Assembly (NCBI RefSeq): GCF_001659605.2
Contig: NC_035169.2
Location: 17,794,263 to 17,858,262, forward strand
DNA length: 64,000 nt
Source: Manihot esculenta
Taxonomy: Eukaryota; Streptophyta; Magnoliopsida; Malpighiales; Euphorbiaceae
Reading direction: 5' to 3'
The first letter of the stretch is position 1, and the number at the start of each line of letters is the position of its first letter. The position numbers were made by a program, and so were the translations under genes. The notes beneath the pieces were generated by a model. That model did no database searches. It was not told the DNA's origin and saw only the letters and a program-made list of their open reading frames with translations. Below are positions 47,511 through 59,119 of this stretch, piece by piece.

Positions 47511-48728
47511 ATAGTCAGCTTGAATTTGATCTTTATCTAAAATAAAGGTATAGGATAAAGTATTGATGGTAAAATCACTATCTTCATAAGGTTGACTGAA
47601 TTGACCTTGTCTAAAAATGCCTTCTTGGATTTTTATTCCTTTTGTAGTATCTTGTGGTTTAGTATGTTGGTCAAAGGTTTATTCTAGAGGTTTTGTACCA
47701 GAGGTTTCTCCAAAGAAGGGTCCTTTGTAAGAAGGAACAGTAGATTCCTCTGAAATGCTAGTATCTGTTTGTATTTCTATATTTTGTCTTCTTCTTGAAG
47801 ATTCTAAAGAATGTCTAGAAGGTTGATAGATAGAAGAATTTGTTTACCGAAAAGAACTTGATCTTTTAAATTTTAGTTCTACAGAACCATCTTCGTTTTG
47901 TATAATATAATCTAATTCTTTATTTTCTTTGAAAGACAAATTTGGTATTGTTTTTACTGGGTATTTCCAGCTTTCAGGTAAACTTACATCTTTCCATTGT
48001 ATAGTTTTAGGAATAGTTATATTTGCTTTGGATTGATCTATTTCCCAGAATATTGTTTCGCCTTCTACTCTATTATGATCTATTGCATTAGGACATAAAC
48101 CTGTATTCATTATTTTATAATTTAACCTATAAAATATTTCATATATATGTGATCCTTTTAACATATTATAATTGTGTGTCAATATATCTAAAGTTAATAT
48201 CTTCATTATGTGTGGATCTGTTAATGATATTGTAAAATTGGGAAAACAGTTTGAATATATTGGTCCATTTGTTAAACTAGTTTCAAATAATCATAACAAA
48301 GAATCTTTGTAATTTATGTGTCTACAATCTCTTAAAGCTACATGCATACTAGTATTTAATCCTTCTACTGTTAATGGTTTAATTGCAATTTGTACTAATC
48401 CTATATGCATAAATCTATAACCTTGATTAATATATTTTATTATTGTCTTTTTACTGAGTAAACTCATAGATTGGTTTTCAGAATATAGAGGTATTACTTT
48501 TTCTTTAGTTTTAATAGCTCTGGCAGATTTAAAATCTAAAATTCCTTTTTTATATATAATAGATATTGGAGTTATAGGTGGTTTCCAATTAGCTAATTGT
48601 CTAGTATTCCAGTTACTTTCTCTAGATAATATAGTTCTATTATTATCTTTAGTTATGTTTAAATCATTTATAAGTTCCTCATCTGAGTTTCTGGACCTAG
48701 AAGATCTATTTCTTCTAAACAGACTCAT
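47511..48728 (-). pseudogene. Pararetrovirus ORF1: movement protein
   Basis: ORF1 starts at ATG 48728 (MSLFRRNRSSRSRN). The conserved part has INQGYRFMHIGLVQIAIKPL and SMHVALRDCRH, the 30K-type movement protein signature that widens plasmodesmata for cell-to-cell spread. Stops at 48291 (TGA), 47844 (TAA) and 47679 (TAA) interrupt it. The spacing of all later pieces in multiples of three shows they belong to the same reading frame. Presence of this domain is the main argument for a virus rather than a retrotransposon. Confidence 0.88.
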
Positions 48729-48875
48729 TTTAAAATCCTAGGGTTTTCACATACACTTCATTCTCTACTCGTTCTGCAGGTCTTACACCTCTCTGCCTGA
48801 CTTATGACTTTCGTGATCACAGTTTCAACCCTAAACTTTTAATTTGAGTTTATTAGAATCCATAGAACTTCTATT

Positions 48876-48888
48876 GGCTCTGATACCA
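48876..48888 (-). other. Pararetroviral primer-binding site
   Basis: On the minus strand TGGTATCAGAGCC, complementary to initiator methionine tRNA, about 150 bp before the ORF1 start. This marks position 1 in caulimovirid numbering. Confidence 0.88.
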
Positions 48889-48920
48889 TTCTCGGAATTA
48901 CTAATGATTTAAACAGTAAA

Positions 48921-49071
48921 ACAACACATAGTAACATTACCTTATGAACCGGATTTTAGAGAACAAGATATTCCAACAAAAGCTAGAACATATTCAAGAA
49001 AAGAACAAAGTTTAATCAAGAAAAACTATTTTGAGTTTTGCAATCAAGTAGAAACGAATATACCATTCTTT
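48921..49071 (+). repeat. Inverted, scrambled duplicate of two pararetrovirus segments
   Basis: 48921-48987 is the reverse complement of RT segment 44916-44850 with about two mismatches. 48988-49071 is the reverse complement of coat segment 47467-47384 with essentially no mismatch. In the virus these are about 2.5 kb apart; here they are fused, in the opposite orientation to the main copy. Confidence 0.93.
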
Positions 49072-50102
49072 GAGTTCAGTTGCTTCTGTGTCTGTCAGAG
49101 CTTCAGCCAGAGGTGAGTGAAATACCTTATTATGTTTCAAAGTAAATCAATAAATTATGAGCATGATACATGCATCATGAATGCCATATGATATTCTAAG
49201 TTGTTTGCATTAGAATTCACGAATATGTTGCATTGCATAATATGTTGATGATGTGGATGAATGTTGGATGATCCTTTAGCTGCGCTATGTTATGATATGA
49301 TACGGCACAGAAGACCAGTGAGGCCCATTCTACGCCCCTGGCACCATAGTAAGAGAAAGACCAGCGAGACCCATTCTACGCCCCTGGCATATTGGAATGT
49401 TATGTTATGAATGTAATGTAAGAGAAAGACCAGCGAGGCCCAGTCTACGCCCCTGGCACTATTGGATTCAGTAGTGGGCTATTGGTGACAAGTTCATCCT
49501 TGATGTGAATTGTTTGTGATGTGTTGCATTCCATGAAAGCATGAAATATAAATTAAATGTTTTATTATTCTGCTCACTGGGATTTATAGCTCACCCCTCT
49601 CCCTTAACCCCCAGGCTTGCAGGTACAGGGTAGACCAGGAGGTCAGCAGGAGTAGAGTTATGTTATTGTAATAGCTTGTAGTGGACATGATGGATATTGA
49701 AATGTAATGTAATGAATAATGTTACCTAGTTATGTAATGTAATGATATTGAGGATAGAATGTGCTTGACCATAGTATGATGAAATCCCTTTTTAGATACA
49801 TGATCCTAAACGTTTATTGATGTTTATGTTTAACCAAACTTAATGCATGTTTATGTCACCCCATTGGAGCATTGATGAGGACTCCAAGGAGGGTTTAATG
49901 TTTATGTCTATGTATAGTGCATGTACAGGTTGAGTTTGGTTATGAATAAAAAAGAAAAGTTCAAAATTTTTATGTATGTTGTTGATCATGTATGGGATTA
50001 AACAGGTTCACAGGATGTATGTTAGGCTTGCTACGGGTCCCGGCGGCCTTAAACCGATCTGGATCCTAGCGCCGGTAGCGGTCCGGTTTTCGGGTCGTTA
50101 CA
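49072..50102 (+). mobile_element. Truncated Tekay LTR, plus orientation
   Basis: It matches the right 1.0 kb of the LTR of element D, including the minisatellite (49308-49466, core CCATTCTACGCCCCTGGCA in three copies) and the terminal GGGTCGTTACA. Its left part is missing at the junction with the scrambled virus sequence. It ends against internal sequence of element C, which is on the other strand, so it is not the LTR of C. Confidence 0.88.
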
Positions 50103-50182
50103 GAAACAACCAGCTCCTACTAGCTAGTCAAGCAGATCATCAATCCTGGATAACGGATACTCTTGGTAGTAACTTTGTTCAA

Positions 50183-51319
50183 CTACCTATAGTCAATACA
50201 AAGTCTTAGGGATCCATCCTTCTTTCTTACGAACAAAACTAAAGCACCCCAGGGTGAGGTACTAGGTCGGATGAAACCCTTATCTACCAATTCTTGTAAC
50301 TGTTCTTTCAATTCCTTCAACTCGACAGGTGCCATCCTGTAGGGAGGGATAGAGATGGGTCTGGTTCTGGACATTACTTTAATTTCAAACTTTATCTCCC
50401 TAACAGGTGGTAAACCTGGTAGCTCGTCTAGAAAAATGTCAAGAAACTCCCTAATTACGGGCATTGAAGCTGGTTCCCTAACCTGACCATTTAATTCTCT
50501 AACATGTGCAAGAAACCCTTGAAACCCCCTGCTAAGCAACCTATGAGCCTGCAGGGCATATATCAAACCTCTAGGCATACCTATCTTGTCTCCTCTGAAG
50601 ACGACCTCTGATCCATCTTGTTCTCTGAACCTGACTACTTTGTCTCTGCAGTCCAAGGTAGTACTATGAGTAGAGAGCCAATTCATCCCTAGAATGACGT
50701 CAAAATCAGTCAAATCTAGAACCACAAGGTCAGCTGGAAGGCACTTATCCTCAACAAAGACTGGACTGAACCGGCAGACTAACTCTGCCACAGATAGATC
50801 ACACTTGGGCCCACTGACCCAAAGAGGACACTCTAGCTTGGAAGCTATCAAACCCAAACTCTCTACGGCTCTCGGAGAAATAAAAGAATGAGAGGCACCG
50901 GGGTCCATAAGAGCATACACATCAGAACACCCAATAGTGAGTTTACCTGACACCACTGTGTTTGATGTGTTCGCCTCCTGCTGTGTCATGGTGAAGATCC
51001 GTGCTGGAGCTGAAGGCCCTTCCCCTTGGGAACCTACTGAAGAAGAGGTTGTCCCTCTCTCTCGACCTCGCCTTCTGCCCTGACATGTGGCTAAAGTTGC
51101 TGGCTGAGCCACACTGCCAGAAGCTGTCTACTGGGATTGTGTTATCATAGCTGCATTAGGATACTCACGTGCCATGTGCCCCTCCTGTCCACATATGTAA
51201 CAGGCTGTAGTCCCAAACCGACAAAGCCCTTTGTGTGGTTTGCCGCACCTCATACATCCAGAGTTATCTGAACCAAAGCTTGAACCACTACCCATTCCCA
51301 GACCCGACTTTAATCTGCT
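50183..51319 (-). pseudogene. Zinc knuckle, protease and RT start of element C
   Basis: The knuckle reads CYICGQEGHMAREY, with the last Cys changed to Tyr. After a stop near 51113, protease follows with ALMDPGASHSFI and VILGMNWLS. RT starts with [21 protein letters not shown] and reaches LRLCIDYR before a stop at 50183. RT motifs beyond this are absent. Confidence 0.9.
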
Positions 51320-52444
51320 CTAAAACTTGTTCTTCTTTGGCTTCCTATATTTGTCCCACTTTTTACTTCCTGTGGTGGTTGTATTTAGAGAGGAGAGATT
51401 AAATTTCCCTGTACTTGGGGTTTTGGAACCCAAGGACTGTGCCACCTGCTGCTTTACTGTCCCTTGAATGATGGCACTAGCCTCCATTTTCCTAGCCGCA
51501 TCCACAATAGTATGGAAACTCTCTCTGTCTGCTACTAGAATCAAGGAGGAGTACCTAGAGTGGAGTCTTATAGTATACCTCCTAGCTTTCTTCTGGTCAG
51601 TGTTATAAGCCTAACCCACAAACTAAAGAAACTCTAGAAACTTGTCTGTATACTCATCTATGCTCATATCTTCAGTTTGTCTCAACTGCTCAAATTCTAT
51701 CACTTTCAACTCCCTCGAACTGTCTGGAAAGGCCCACCCTGCAAACTCATTTGTAAACTGTTCCCAATATATGCTATCCAGATTCAGGTCCACATAGTTC
51801 TTGAACCATTCCTTTGCCTTCTTGCATTTTAGTGTGAACCCTGCCATCTGAATGGCTCTGCTGTCACTGGCCCCTAACTCATCAGCTATCATTTTCACCG
51901 TCTTAAGGTACTCAAACGGGTCATCACCTGTTTTATACTTAGGAGCATCTAACTTTAGATAGTCCGTCATTTTCACCTTGCTCCTTGTTGATGGGTTAGG
52001 TTTGGGTGATTGAGTTTCAGAAATTTCCGGTTTTGTTGGGGGAGGAGGTGGTGGTGCAGCATTTTCTGGATTAGGGTTTGCTGGATTCTGGTAATAAAAG
52101 GGTGGAGGTGAGAACATGGGGTAAGGTGGATATGGTGGGTAAGCAAAACCCGAGGCATGAGCGCCTCCTTAAGATTCTCCCACACCCTCTCCTGAAAAAC
52201 TCACACCCAGACTTTTGTCTCTTCTTTGATCATCCTCCACCATTTCCCTAACATCTGCTGACATCCTTCCTGGATCTGTTCTCCTTCTGTTTATATCAAA
52301 AGACCTTCTAAGGTCCCTTGACGTTTCTCCTTTATTAGTCCTACTCGACCGTGCTCTTGAAGGAGCAGTAGGAGGAAGGGCATCCATGCCTTTATTTTCA
52401 GGTGGAACTCCGATCAATCGTGCAGATCGACGTGAGCCTCACAT
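51320..52444 (-). pseudogene. Gag of element C
   Basis: The start ATG at 52444-52442 is followed at once by TGA, so the N-terminus is closed (CGT/CGA-type codon in relatives). Beyond it lie RRSARLIGVPPENKG, a Pro-rich region (ENAAPPPPPPTKPE) and the capsid-like KMTDYLKLDAPKYKTGDDPF. Further stops are near 52169, 51623 and 51320. Confidence 0.88.
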
Positions 52445-52714
52445 CCTGTCTTCTAAAAAACAACATATATCACATAACATTAGCATCATATGGTTCATGT
52501 GGACACACATGAATCCACATCATATACATAACATATCATTAATGCACATGCATACTATCATGGCATTACACATCATTATACTTTCATCGAGACAGGACTC
52601 TACATCCTATCCTAGTGGACATGATTTTTCCTAATGTGTTTGCCCTTCTATGACATCTATGAGGCCAACACTTTCTAGGTCCGACCATATGAACCTAGGG
52701 CTCTGATACCACTC

Positions 52715-54891
52715 TGTAACGACTCGAAAACCGGACCGCTACTGGTGCTAGGATTTAGATCGACTTAAGGTCGCCGAAACCCATAGCAAGCCTACTATAC
52801 ATCCTCCTGATAAAATCCCATACATGATCACACAAAGACAACATAAACATAAACATTCCATGAAACCAAGCTCAACCTGTACATGTATCAAAATTGAAAA
52901 CATAAAACCCAATACTAGAGCCCTCATCAAATGCTCTAATATGGTAAATATTACATGCCTTAAGCTTAGTTCAAACATAACTCATAATTAAAACTTTTAC
53001 ATAAAGATCATGTTAACAGGGATCACAAGGATAAAAATTAGGGCAAAGCACAATTCTAATCCATTATACAATACATGTCCACAACTATTCTATTACTAAA
53101 ACAATACCAGCTACTATGCCGACTTTTTGAGCTATCTTGGACCCTACAAACCTGGGGTTAGGGGAAAGGGATAAGCTACAAGAGCCTAGTGAGCAGAACA
53201 TAAAAATAGTTTAATAAACATATGCTCGTATGAAATGCGTCACAACACAAACAATTCACATCAAGATGGACTTATCACCAGTAACCCTCTACATATTCCA
53301 ATGTGCCCGGCCCTGGACAGAGCTCCTCAGAACTTTTGCTTAAACATAACATAACATAACATATCCAAAATGCCAGGGGCGTAGAATGGGCCTCACCTGG
53401 ACTTTCCCTTACATATTGCCAGGGGCGTAGAATGTGCCTCACCTGGACTTTCATATCATATCATATCATCTCGAGGGCTAGTGGGTCATCCAATATCCAT
53501 CCACATCAATAATAAATTATGCAATGCATCATATTCATGAATTATAATGCAAACAACCTAATACATAGACATGGCATTCGTGATGCATGAACATGCTTAA
53601 AAGTTTAGTTACTTTGAAAAGATAGTTCAGTTCTACTCACCTCTGGTTGACGCTCGGCTAACAATGACGTAGCTAACTCACTGAACGCCTCTACGGTCTC
53701 CCAGGTCCAATCCTACACAGATGGACTCAAATGAGGGACTAAACATAACTATTACATGACTCTAAACAACTCCCCAAAAACTCCCATAAAACATAACAAA
53801 ATATGCACACAAAACAAGCAGAGGAAGGCTGGGCAGGGGACTTTCGGCGGCAGGTTCGGTGGCCGAAGGTCCCTCACAGATTCGAAAGTCAGGGACTTTC
53901 GGGGGTAGGTTCGGCGGTCTAAACTCCACACAGATCTGAAAGTCAGCAACCTTCAGGGGCAAGTTTGGCGGCCTAAACCTCTTCACAGATCTGAAAGTCC
54001 ATGCTTTTGGGGGCAGGTTAGGCGGCCAAAAGGCTGCCTCCACAAGCAGGTTCGGCGGCCTAACCTTGCTTCAGCGGCCGAACCTTGCTTCTCCAGCAAT
54101 GCAGAACCCAATTCTGCCTATGCACACAGCCACCCAACTCTCCAATCCTCATACCCAACAACTCAAAAACATGCATACTCACTTATCATGCATAAGGGGC
54201 ATAAAAACTAGACTAAACCCTAACAAACAACAATAAAAACTCATAAGAGCAAACATTCATTAATAACCCAACTCAAACCCTAAAACTTTAGATCTAACTA
54301 TTTCATGCATTATAAGCCCTTAACCCTTTCTTAAAACTTGATTAAAACTTAGGAAAAACAAAGATCTAGGCTTATCTCTTAGAGATCTAGAGGTGACGGC
54401 AACCCCAATGTGGACATGAGGTAAAACGGTCTCCGAAAGTCTCCAAGGTTTAAAAACTTGGATTCCAGTTCAAAACTTCAAAAACAAAAGGAAACTCGTG
54501 AATTTCCTAAGAGATTTGAAGAAAAAACAACAAGATCATCAAAGGAAGGGTAATGACTCACATCTGCCTGAAAATGGAGAGAAAGCTCTCTCATTTTCGG
54601 GTTGAAGGCCTCTTATAGGTGGCTGGTTAAACCACTTTCGGGGGCGGAAAGGAGAGGTCCCACGGCGGCCGAACTTGAAGGTTCGGCGGCTGAACCTGGT
54701 TTTTCCCTTCCAAAACTATTTTCTTCAAACTCTTTTCTTTCTTTCTTAAAACCTTAAAATTTTCAAAATTCATTTTATAAAAACCTTATTTTACCCTTCC
54801 TAAGGAGATTCCAGCTTTGGAATTCTGAGTTTCAGTGGGGATTCCGTCAGAAGATTGAAATTTCGACGCCGGAGTTTAGCCGGGTATTACA
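52715..54891 (-). mobile_element. 5' LTR of element C
   Basis: 2177 bp, with termini TGTAACGACT and GGGTATTACA. Its palindromes are mostly degraded (GGCGGTCTAAAC, GGCGGCCTAAAC in place of GGCGGCCGAAC). Minisatellite copies lie at about 53372-53445. The many CpG-destroying changes suggest this is the oldest of the four Tekay LTRs. Confidence 0.9.
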
Positions 54892-56400
54892 CCTTTTCCT
54901 TGGCCTTGTATTGCTCCAGCATTGTGTGCAGCTTCCTGACATACTAGATCATTTGCTAGCTATTCATTATGCTGAGGTCCATCTCAATTGCAGTTGAAAG
55001 GGTGTTTTGTCCACTTCCAATTGAAGTGGGAATAGTGGCAACCCTATTTGCAATGGATTTAAAAACACCTCATGAGCTCTCAACCATTTGAGGTGTTGAA
55101 AATGTGCATAAAAACAAGCAAAGGAAATGAAAAGTTAGTCGGATTCATCAAATGAGAAAAAAAAATCTTTGAATCCCCGTATTGTAACCAAATAATATCG
55201 CCTGAAATATGCCTTTTATGATCTGGCAACTTGTGAAAGAGAAAACATGAGGTTGCTTGTGTCTTGTGAGTAACCACTCTGATACTTAAGTCAGTATTTG
55301 ATCCAAGTAGGCGAGTGAAACAGATAGCTCGTAGTAGATTAAATGTTAGAATTGTGTACCTTGAACTATGTATCTCCACTATTTTTATACTATAGAAAGA
55401 TAAAGTTAATTAGTCGCTTACCTAAGAATTCGAAGTCTATCAGTTAGTGAATAAGGGATCTCATATTTGTAGAGATTTTGGTGATCGTGGTATAACAACC
55501 GTCAACGGTAATATGAAGATGACTAGGCCCTCTCTGATAAAGGGCGAGTCTCTAAGAACTAAGCAACCCAGTGTGAGTATTCAGAGTATTTGAATCCGAT
55601 TGTTCAAATATAGCATATGTGAGTCATGACTATTTGGTTTGTTAATACTTCAATATTTAAATTTTAATTGATGGAAAATTATCAAATTTTTATTTTTAAA
55701 ATTTAAATATTATTTTAATTGTTATTAAATTGATATAAAAATTATCTCAAAAATTTTATAAAAATTTTAAAATATTTAAAAATGCCAAAGAAAAGGATAA
55801 AATATAATTTCAAATTTATTATTTTGATATTTTATCAATATATAGTCTGATGGAAAAATGACAGTACAACGTATTAATGTATAGATTGATGGAAAAATTT
55901 AAATTTAATATAAATTAATAAAAAATAAAAAGTTTTGAAAAATTATTTTTTAATTTTTAATTTAATTCAAAATTTAATTGAATTTTCTTTTTCATGGTAC
56001 ATAATATTTGCCCAAAATAAGTTATGAGTTGTCACCATAAGATAGGAGCTACGTGATAGGGATTAGACAAGTGAAAAAGTAGTTCCACCTCAGGAAAGGG
56101 AGCCCCAGACACTTTAACACCCGAATTATCATCAAGATTCACTCTTTTCTGATAGATCGAGTCTTAGCATAAAGTTATCATTATTAGGCACAGACTAGTA
56201 TATCCTCATTTCACTAGTGATCGCGAGATTATCAACTTATTAGCTAGCGATATCCATTATCAAATAACCGGCCACATCATCGCTAGATTTTTAGAAAACA
56301 CCATATTTATCTCTATCTTCTTACAAAATAAAAAAGGAATGATTACAGAGGCAAATATATGCTATTTCTAATACTACTCAAGTTTTAAGTCATCCAATGC
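54892..56400. other. Unassigned sequence, partly AT-rich
   Basis: 54892-55080 and 55080-55560 hold no protein I recognise; 55640-56010 is AT-rich. 56030-56400 may be LTR of the following Tat-type relic, but I cannot bound it. Confidence 0.4.
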
Positions 56401-56893
56401 ATTCTCTCTATTTTTTAAGATACTGACTTAAGTAACGGAGTGACTGCCGTGGGCACCCACCACCACCTTATGTTTCCTCTCTTGCAGGTTCTAGCCAATC
56501 GCAACACATTTCCATTCCGACCACATCATTAATCTAATCTCAGCACCATCAGTTGGTTCTATTACCGAAAAATCCATTGGATTCTCTCTGATCATTTGGA
56601 TTTACGTCAGGCTCTTATTCCCTTTTTCTCTCTAGAGAAGGAGCTTTTCTTTCCCGTTCTTGAAAATTGTCAGAATTGTACATGTCATCACTAGAGACCT
56701 AACAAGGCTAAAGAAAAAAAATAAGCGGGTAGCCGAGGATTTCCTATTTGTTCATCAAGAACCATAGACCATGTTAAGAAACCTAGAGATTTACTGCAAC
56801 CCAAACACGCAGCAAAAAAATTAAAAATCTCTGTTTTTCTTTCTGGTATCCGTATACTTCGTTTATTTCTAAGAGAATGATACGAGACTAACC
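56401..56893 (+). mobile_element. Possible Tat-type gypsy relic, LTR end and gag start
   Basis: AATCTCAGCACCATCAGTTGG near 56538-56560 resembles the leader junction of Tat/Ogre elements. A short start (MSSLET) near 56690 is followed by stops. It is linked to the protease remnant at 58285 across a copia-like LTR. The assignment is by resemblance only. Confidence 0.35.
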
Positions 56894-58284
56894 TGTTAGA
56901 CTCGACGAGAAGATATTATTGCGAACTGATAGTGCTGCTTTTCCAAGGAACATCCTCTATAGTATCCACACGAACGTCTTCTATCCTACTAGAGTGCTAG
57001 CTCTCTCAAGATGGATAAAATATATGCTTCCGATCTGCAACTCAAAACGAATTCTCAAAAAATGTTACTTCCACTTCGCAGAAGCAAATTTTTCGTATTT
57101 TGTTTTCCCACAACTCTTTTCGTGAAAGAGTTGTGTTCATAACCCACTATCACGATTTCGCAAATACTCAAATATCTTATGTGATAGAGTTGTGTTCATA
57201 ACCAACTATCACAATCTCGCAGATACTCAAATATCTTATGTGATAGAGTCCTTTATCTATATATCTTATGTGATAGAGTCCTTTATCTATAACAGTTACA
57301 GATAGATTGTAGATTCTTTTAAATATTATTATCTTGTAATAATAAATAATTAATATTAATAATAATAACACTTTATTATTATTAATTATATTAATGGGCT
57401 TTGGGCTTTTAGCCCATTAATATGACATAGCACATGAATAACGTTCTTTTATGTGTGACCCAATAGGCTCACATTAATTGGCAATAGGCCTAGTCCCACA
57501 AGGCCCATAAATCATAAGCAGTCTCTAGCAAGACATTATGATTATCCAATTAATATGAAAATCGATAGTCGGATAAAGCCTAATAAATAGAACATGTATT
57601 AATCCCTTTGTCACACGATATCTAGTTTGAACATAATTTATGGTCAATGTTAAACTTATAATGTTCAAACTTATGATTTCTTGATCTCGAAGTAGGCTAA
57701 TAAATTCAAATGATATTGATCATACTATTAATTTATTTGAGCACGGTCATGCATTTCTCAGTCTCACTTATAGAGGAGCCCAGAAGATATCTCTCTCAAA
57801 GAGAGGGACAAATTCTATCTTGATTGTTCAATATCCTCTACATAATTTCTATTATGCTCAATAATAACCTTTATGATTGTCCGATTAAAGATAATGTTTG
57901 GTTATGTCAAAACATAACAGTCCTTATGTTGGAAACTATGACAATCTTAAGTCAAAGGATTAAAACATAACTACTTTGAGATTCACTTATGGCAATAACC
58001 CATGTAGTGATCTCAGTGCGGATCCATCCAATACTTTGTTCTCTAATAAGTATCTATGAGTATTGAATTATATCAACATGTACATAATCATCTCATGATT
58101 ATCAATCAATAACCATACTAGTTATATTTTATTATTATCAACATAATAATAAGTAACCAGGGATGTTAATCATTATTATATAATATGCAAACAAATAATA
58201 ATGATAGTAAAAATCTCTTTTATTAATAACCAAAACGACATACAAAAAAGTCCAAGATAATGGCCTAGGGCAAATACACTAACA
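56894..58284 (-). mobile_element. Copia-like LTR (solo or isolated)
   Basis: It is bounded by TGTTAG (56894) and CTAACA (58279-58284), inverted termini of a 1391-bp LTR; on the minus strand it begins TGTTAGTGTATTTGCCC, common in plant copia LTRs. No coding sequence lies inside. Two tandem copies of a ~59-bp unit (57122-57239) and a shorter 30-bp duplication follow. I found no convincing target duplication or primer site. Confidence 0.55.
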
Positions 58285-59119
58285 GACCAGCCAGGAGGTA
58301 AGGTTCAACCCTATAGACAAGATGATCAGATTTTTCCAGAATGACCCGTTAGTCGTTAAGATCCTCCTAAACGGGTATGAGGTAAGGAGAGTACTAGTGG
58401 ATACAGGTAGTTTCGTTAACCTTCTCATCTTGAATATTTTTAATAAGTTAGGCTTGGATAAAATCAGTATAGTCAGAGTCTCCTACCCCTTAGTAGTGTT
58501 AGGAGATAAAACTGTGGCAGCACTAGGTGCCATCAACCTTCCCTTATCTCGGAGATGAAAAGTATAGGCGAGAGTTGTATACAGAGTTCGGGGTGGTAAT
58601 ATCCCATTTGCATACAACGTGATACTTGGTCGTCAGGTCTTGAACTGCCATGGTATTATTATTGACATGGGTGCTATGTGTCTTAAGCTTTAGCTCCTGG
58701 GGGAATAGTAGTGGTTAGAGATCAGCCAAAGAATATTACAGAAACCCTACAAGAAGTCTTAGAAAAGCAACCATACCCATCGACTTGCTGGAGAAGCCGA
58801 AATCTCACATAAAGCCAAAACCCGCAGATTCAGTAGTGAAGGTCCAAGTATGGAAGGAGCAAGAGGTGCAGCTTGGCACTACGTTAACGTGGAAAACAAA
58901 TGTTCATTTAATAGAATTACTGAAGAGCCAAGTAACCACTTTCACTTGGTCTCCAAAAGGTATAACAGGTGTAGACCCGGCTCTCATCATCCATATGTTA
59001 TCCATTGATAAGACCATCAAATCAGTCCAACAAAAGAAAAGGAAGTTCGCACCAAAGAGGTAGCAGGTGATCAAAGAAGAGGTTGATAAGCTTCTAAGTG
59101 TAAGAAGGAAGTCCAATAT
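58285..59119 (+). pseudogene. Tat-type gypsy protease and linker relic
   Basis: It reads DPLVVKILLNGYEVRRVLVDT, then GSFVNLLILNIFNKLGLDK (usually TGSSVNLL), GDKTVAALGAINLPL, and in a shifted frame NVILGRQVLNCHGIIIDMGAM. After another break comes WKTNVHLIELLKSQVTTFTW and KKRKFAPKR, the usual linker before RT. Stops and a frameshift near 58555 and 58690. It is cut at 59119 by element D. Confidence 0.75.

Larger units (their letters stand above)
41630..48923 (-). mobile_element. Endogenous pararetrovirus (Caulimoviridae, florendovirus/petuvirus-like), near full length
   Basis: About 7.3 kb, the size of a caulimovirid genome. In minus-strand order: primer-binding site, ORF1 (movement protein, coat protein, protease, RT, RNase H), ORF2, and a non-coding region with a TATA box. 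No integrase and no LTR pair are present, which separates it from Ty3 elements. The two ends share only about 22 bp (41630-41651 and 48902-48923), consistent with one linearised circular genome. ORF1 has nine in-frame stops and ORF2 one; no frameshift was found. The MP-CP-PR-RT-RH fusion plus a second ORF of unknown role fits florendoviruses best. It is inactive as it stands. Confidence 0.88.
50103..54891 (-). mobile_element. Tekay-type element C, pol truncated
   Basis: 5' LTR 52715-54891, primer-binding site 52700-52711 (minus strand TGGTATCAGAGC), gag, protease and only the first part of RT. RT breaks off at 50103 against an oppositely oriented LTR. The reading frame 52444 to about 50183 is continuous but carries at least six stops. 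Confidence 0.92.

Noticed and set aside
41630..48923. Reading this block as an LTR retrotransposon
   Set aside because: There is no integrase and no LTR pair, and a 30K-type movement protein opens ORF1. The ends share only about 22 bp.
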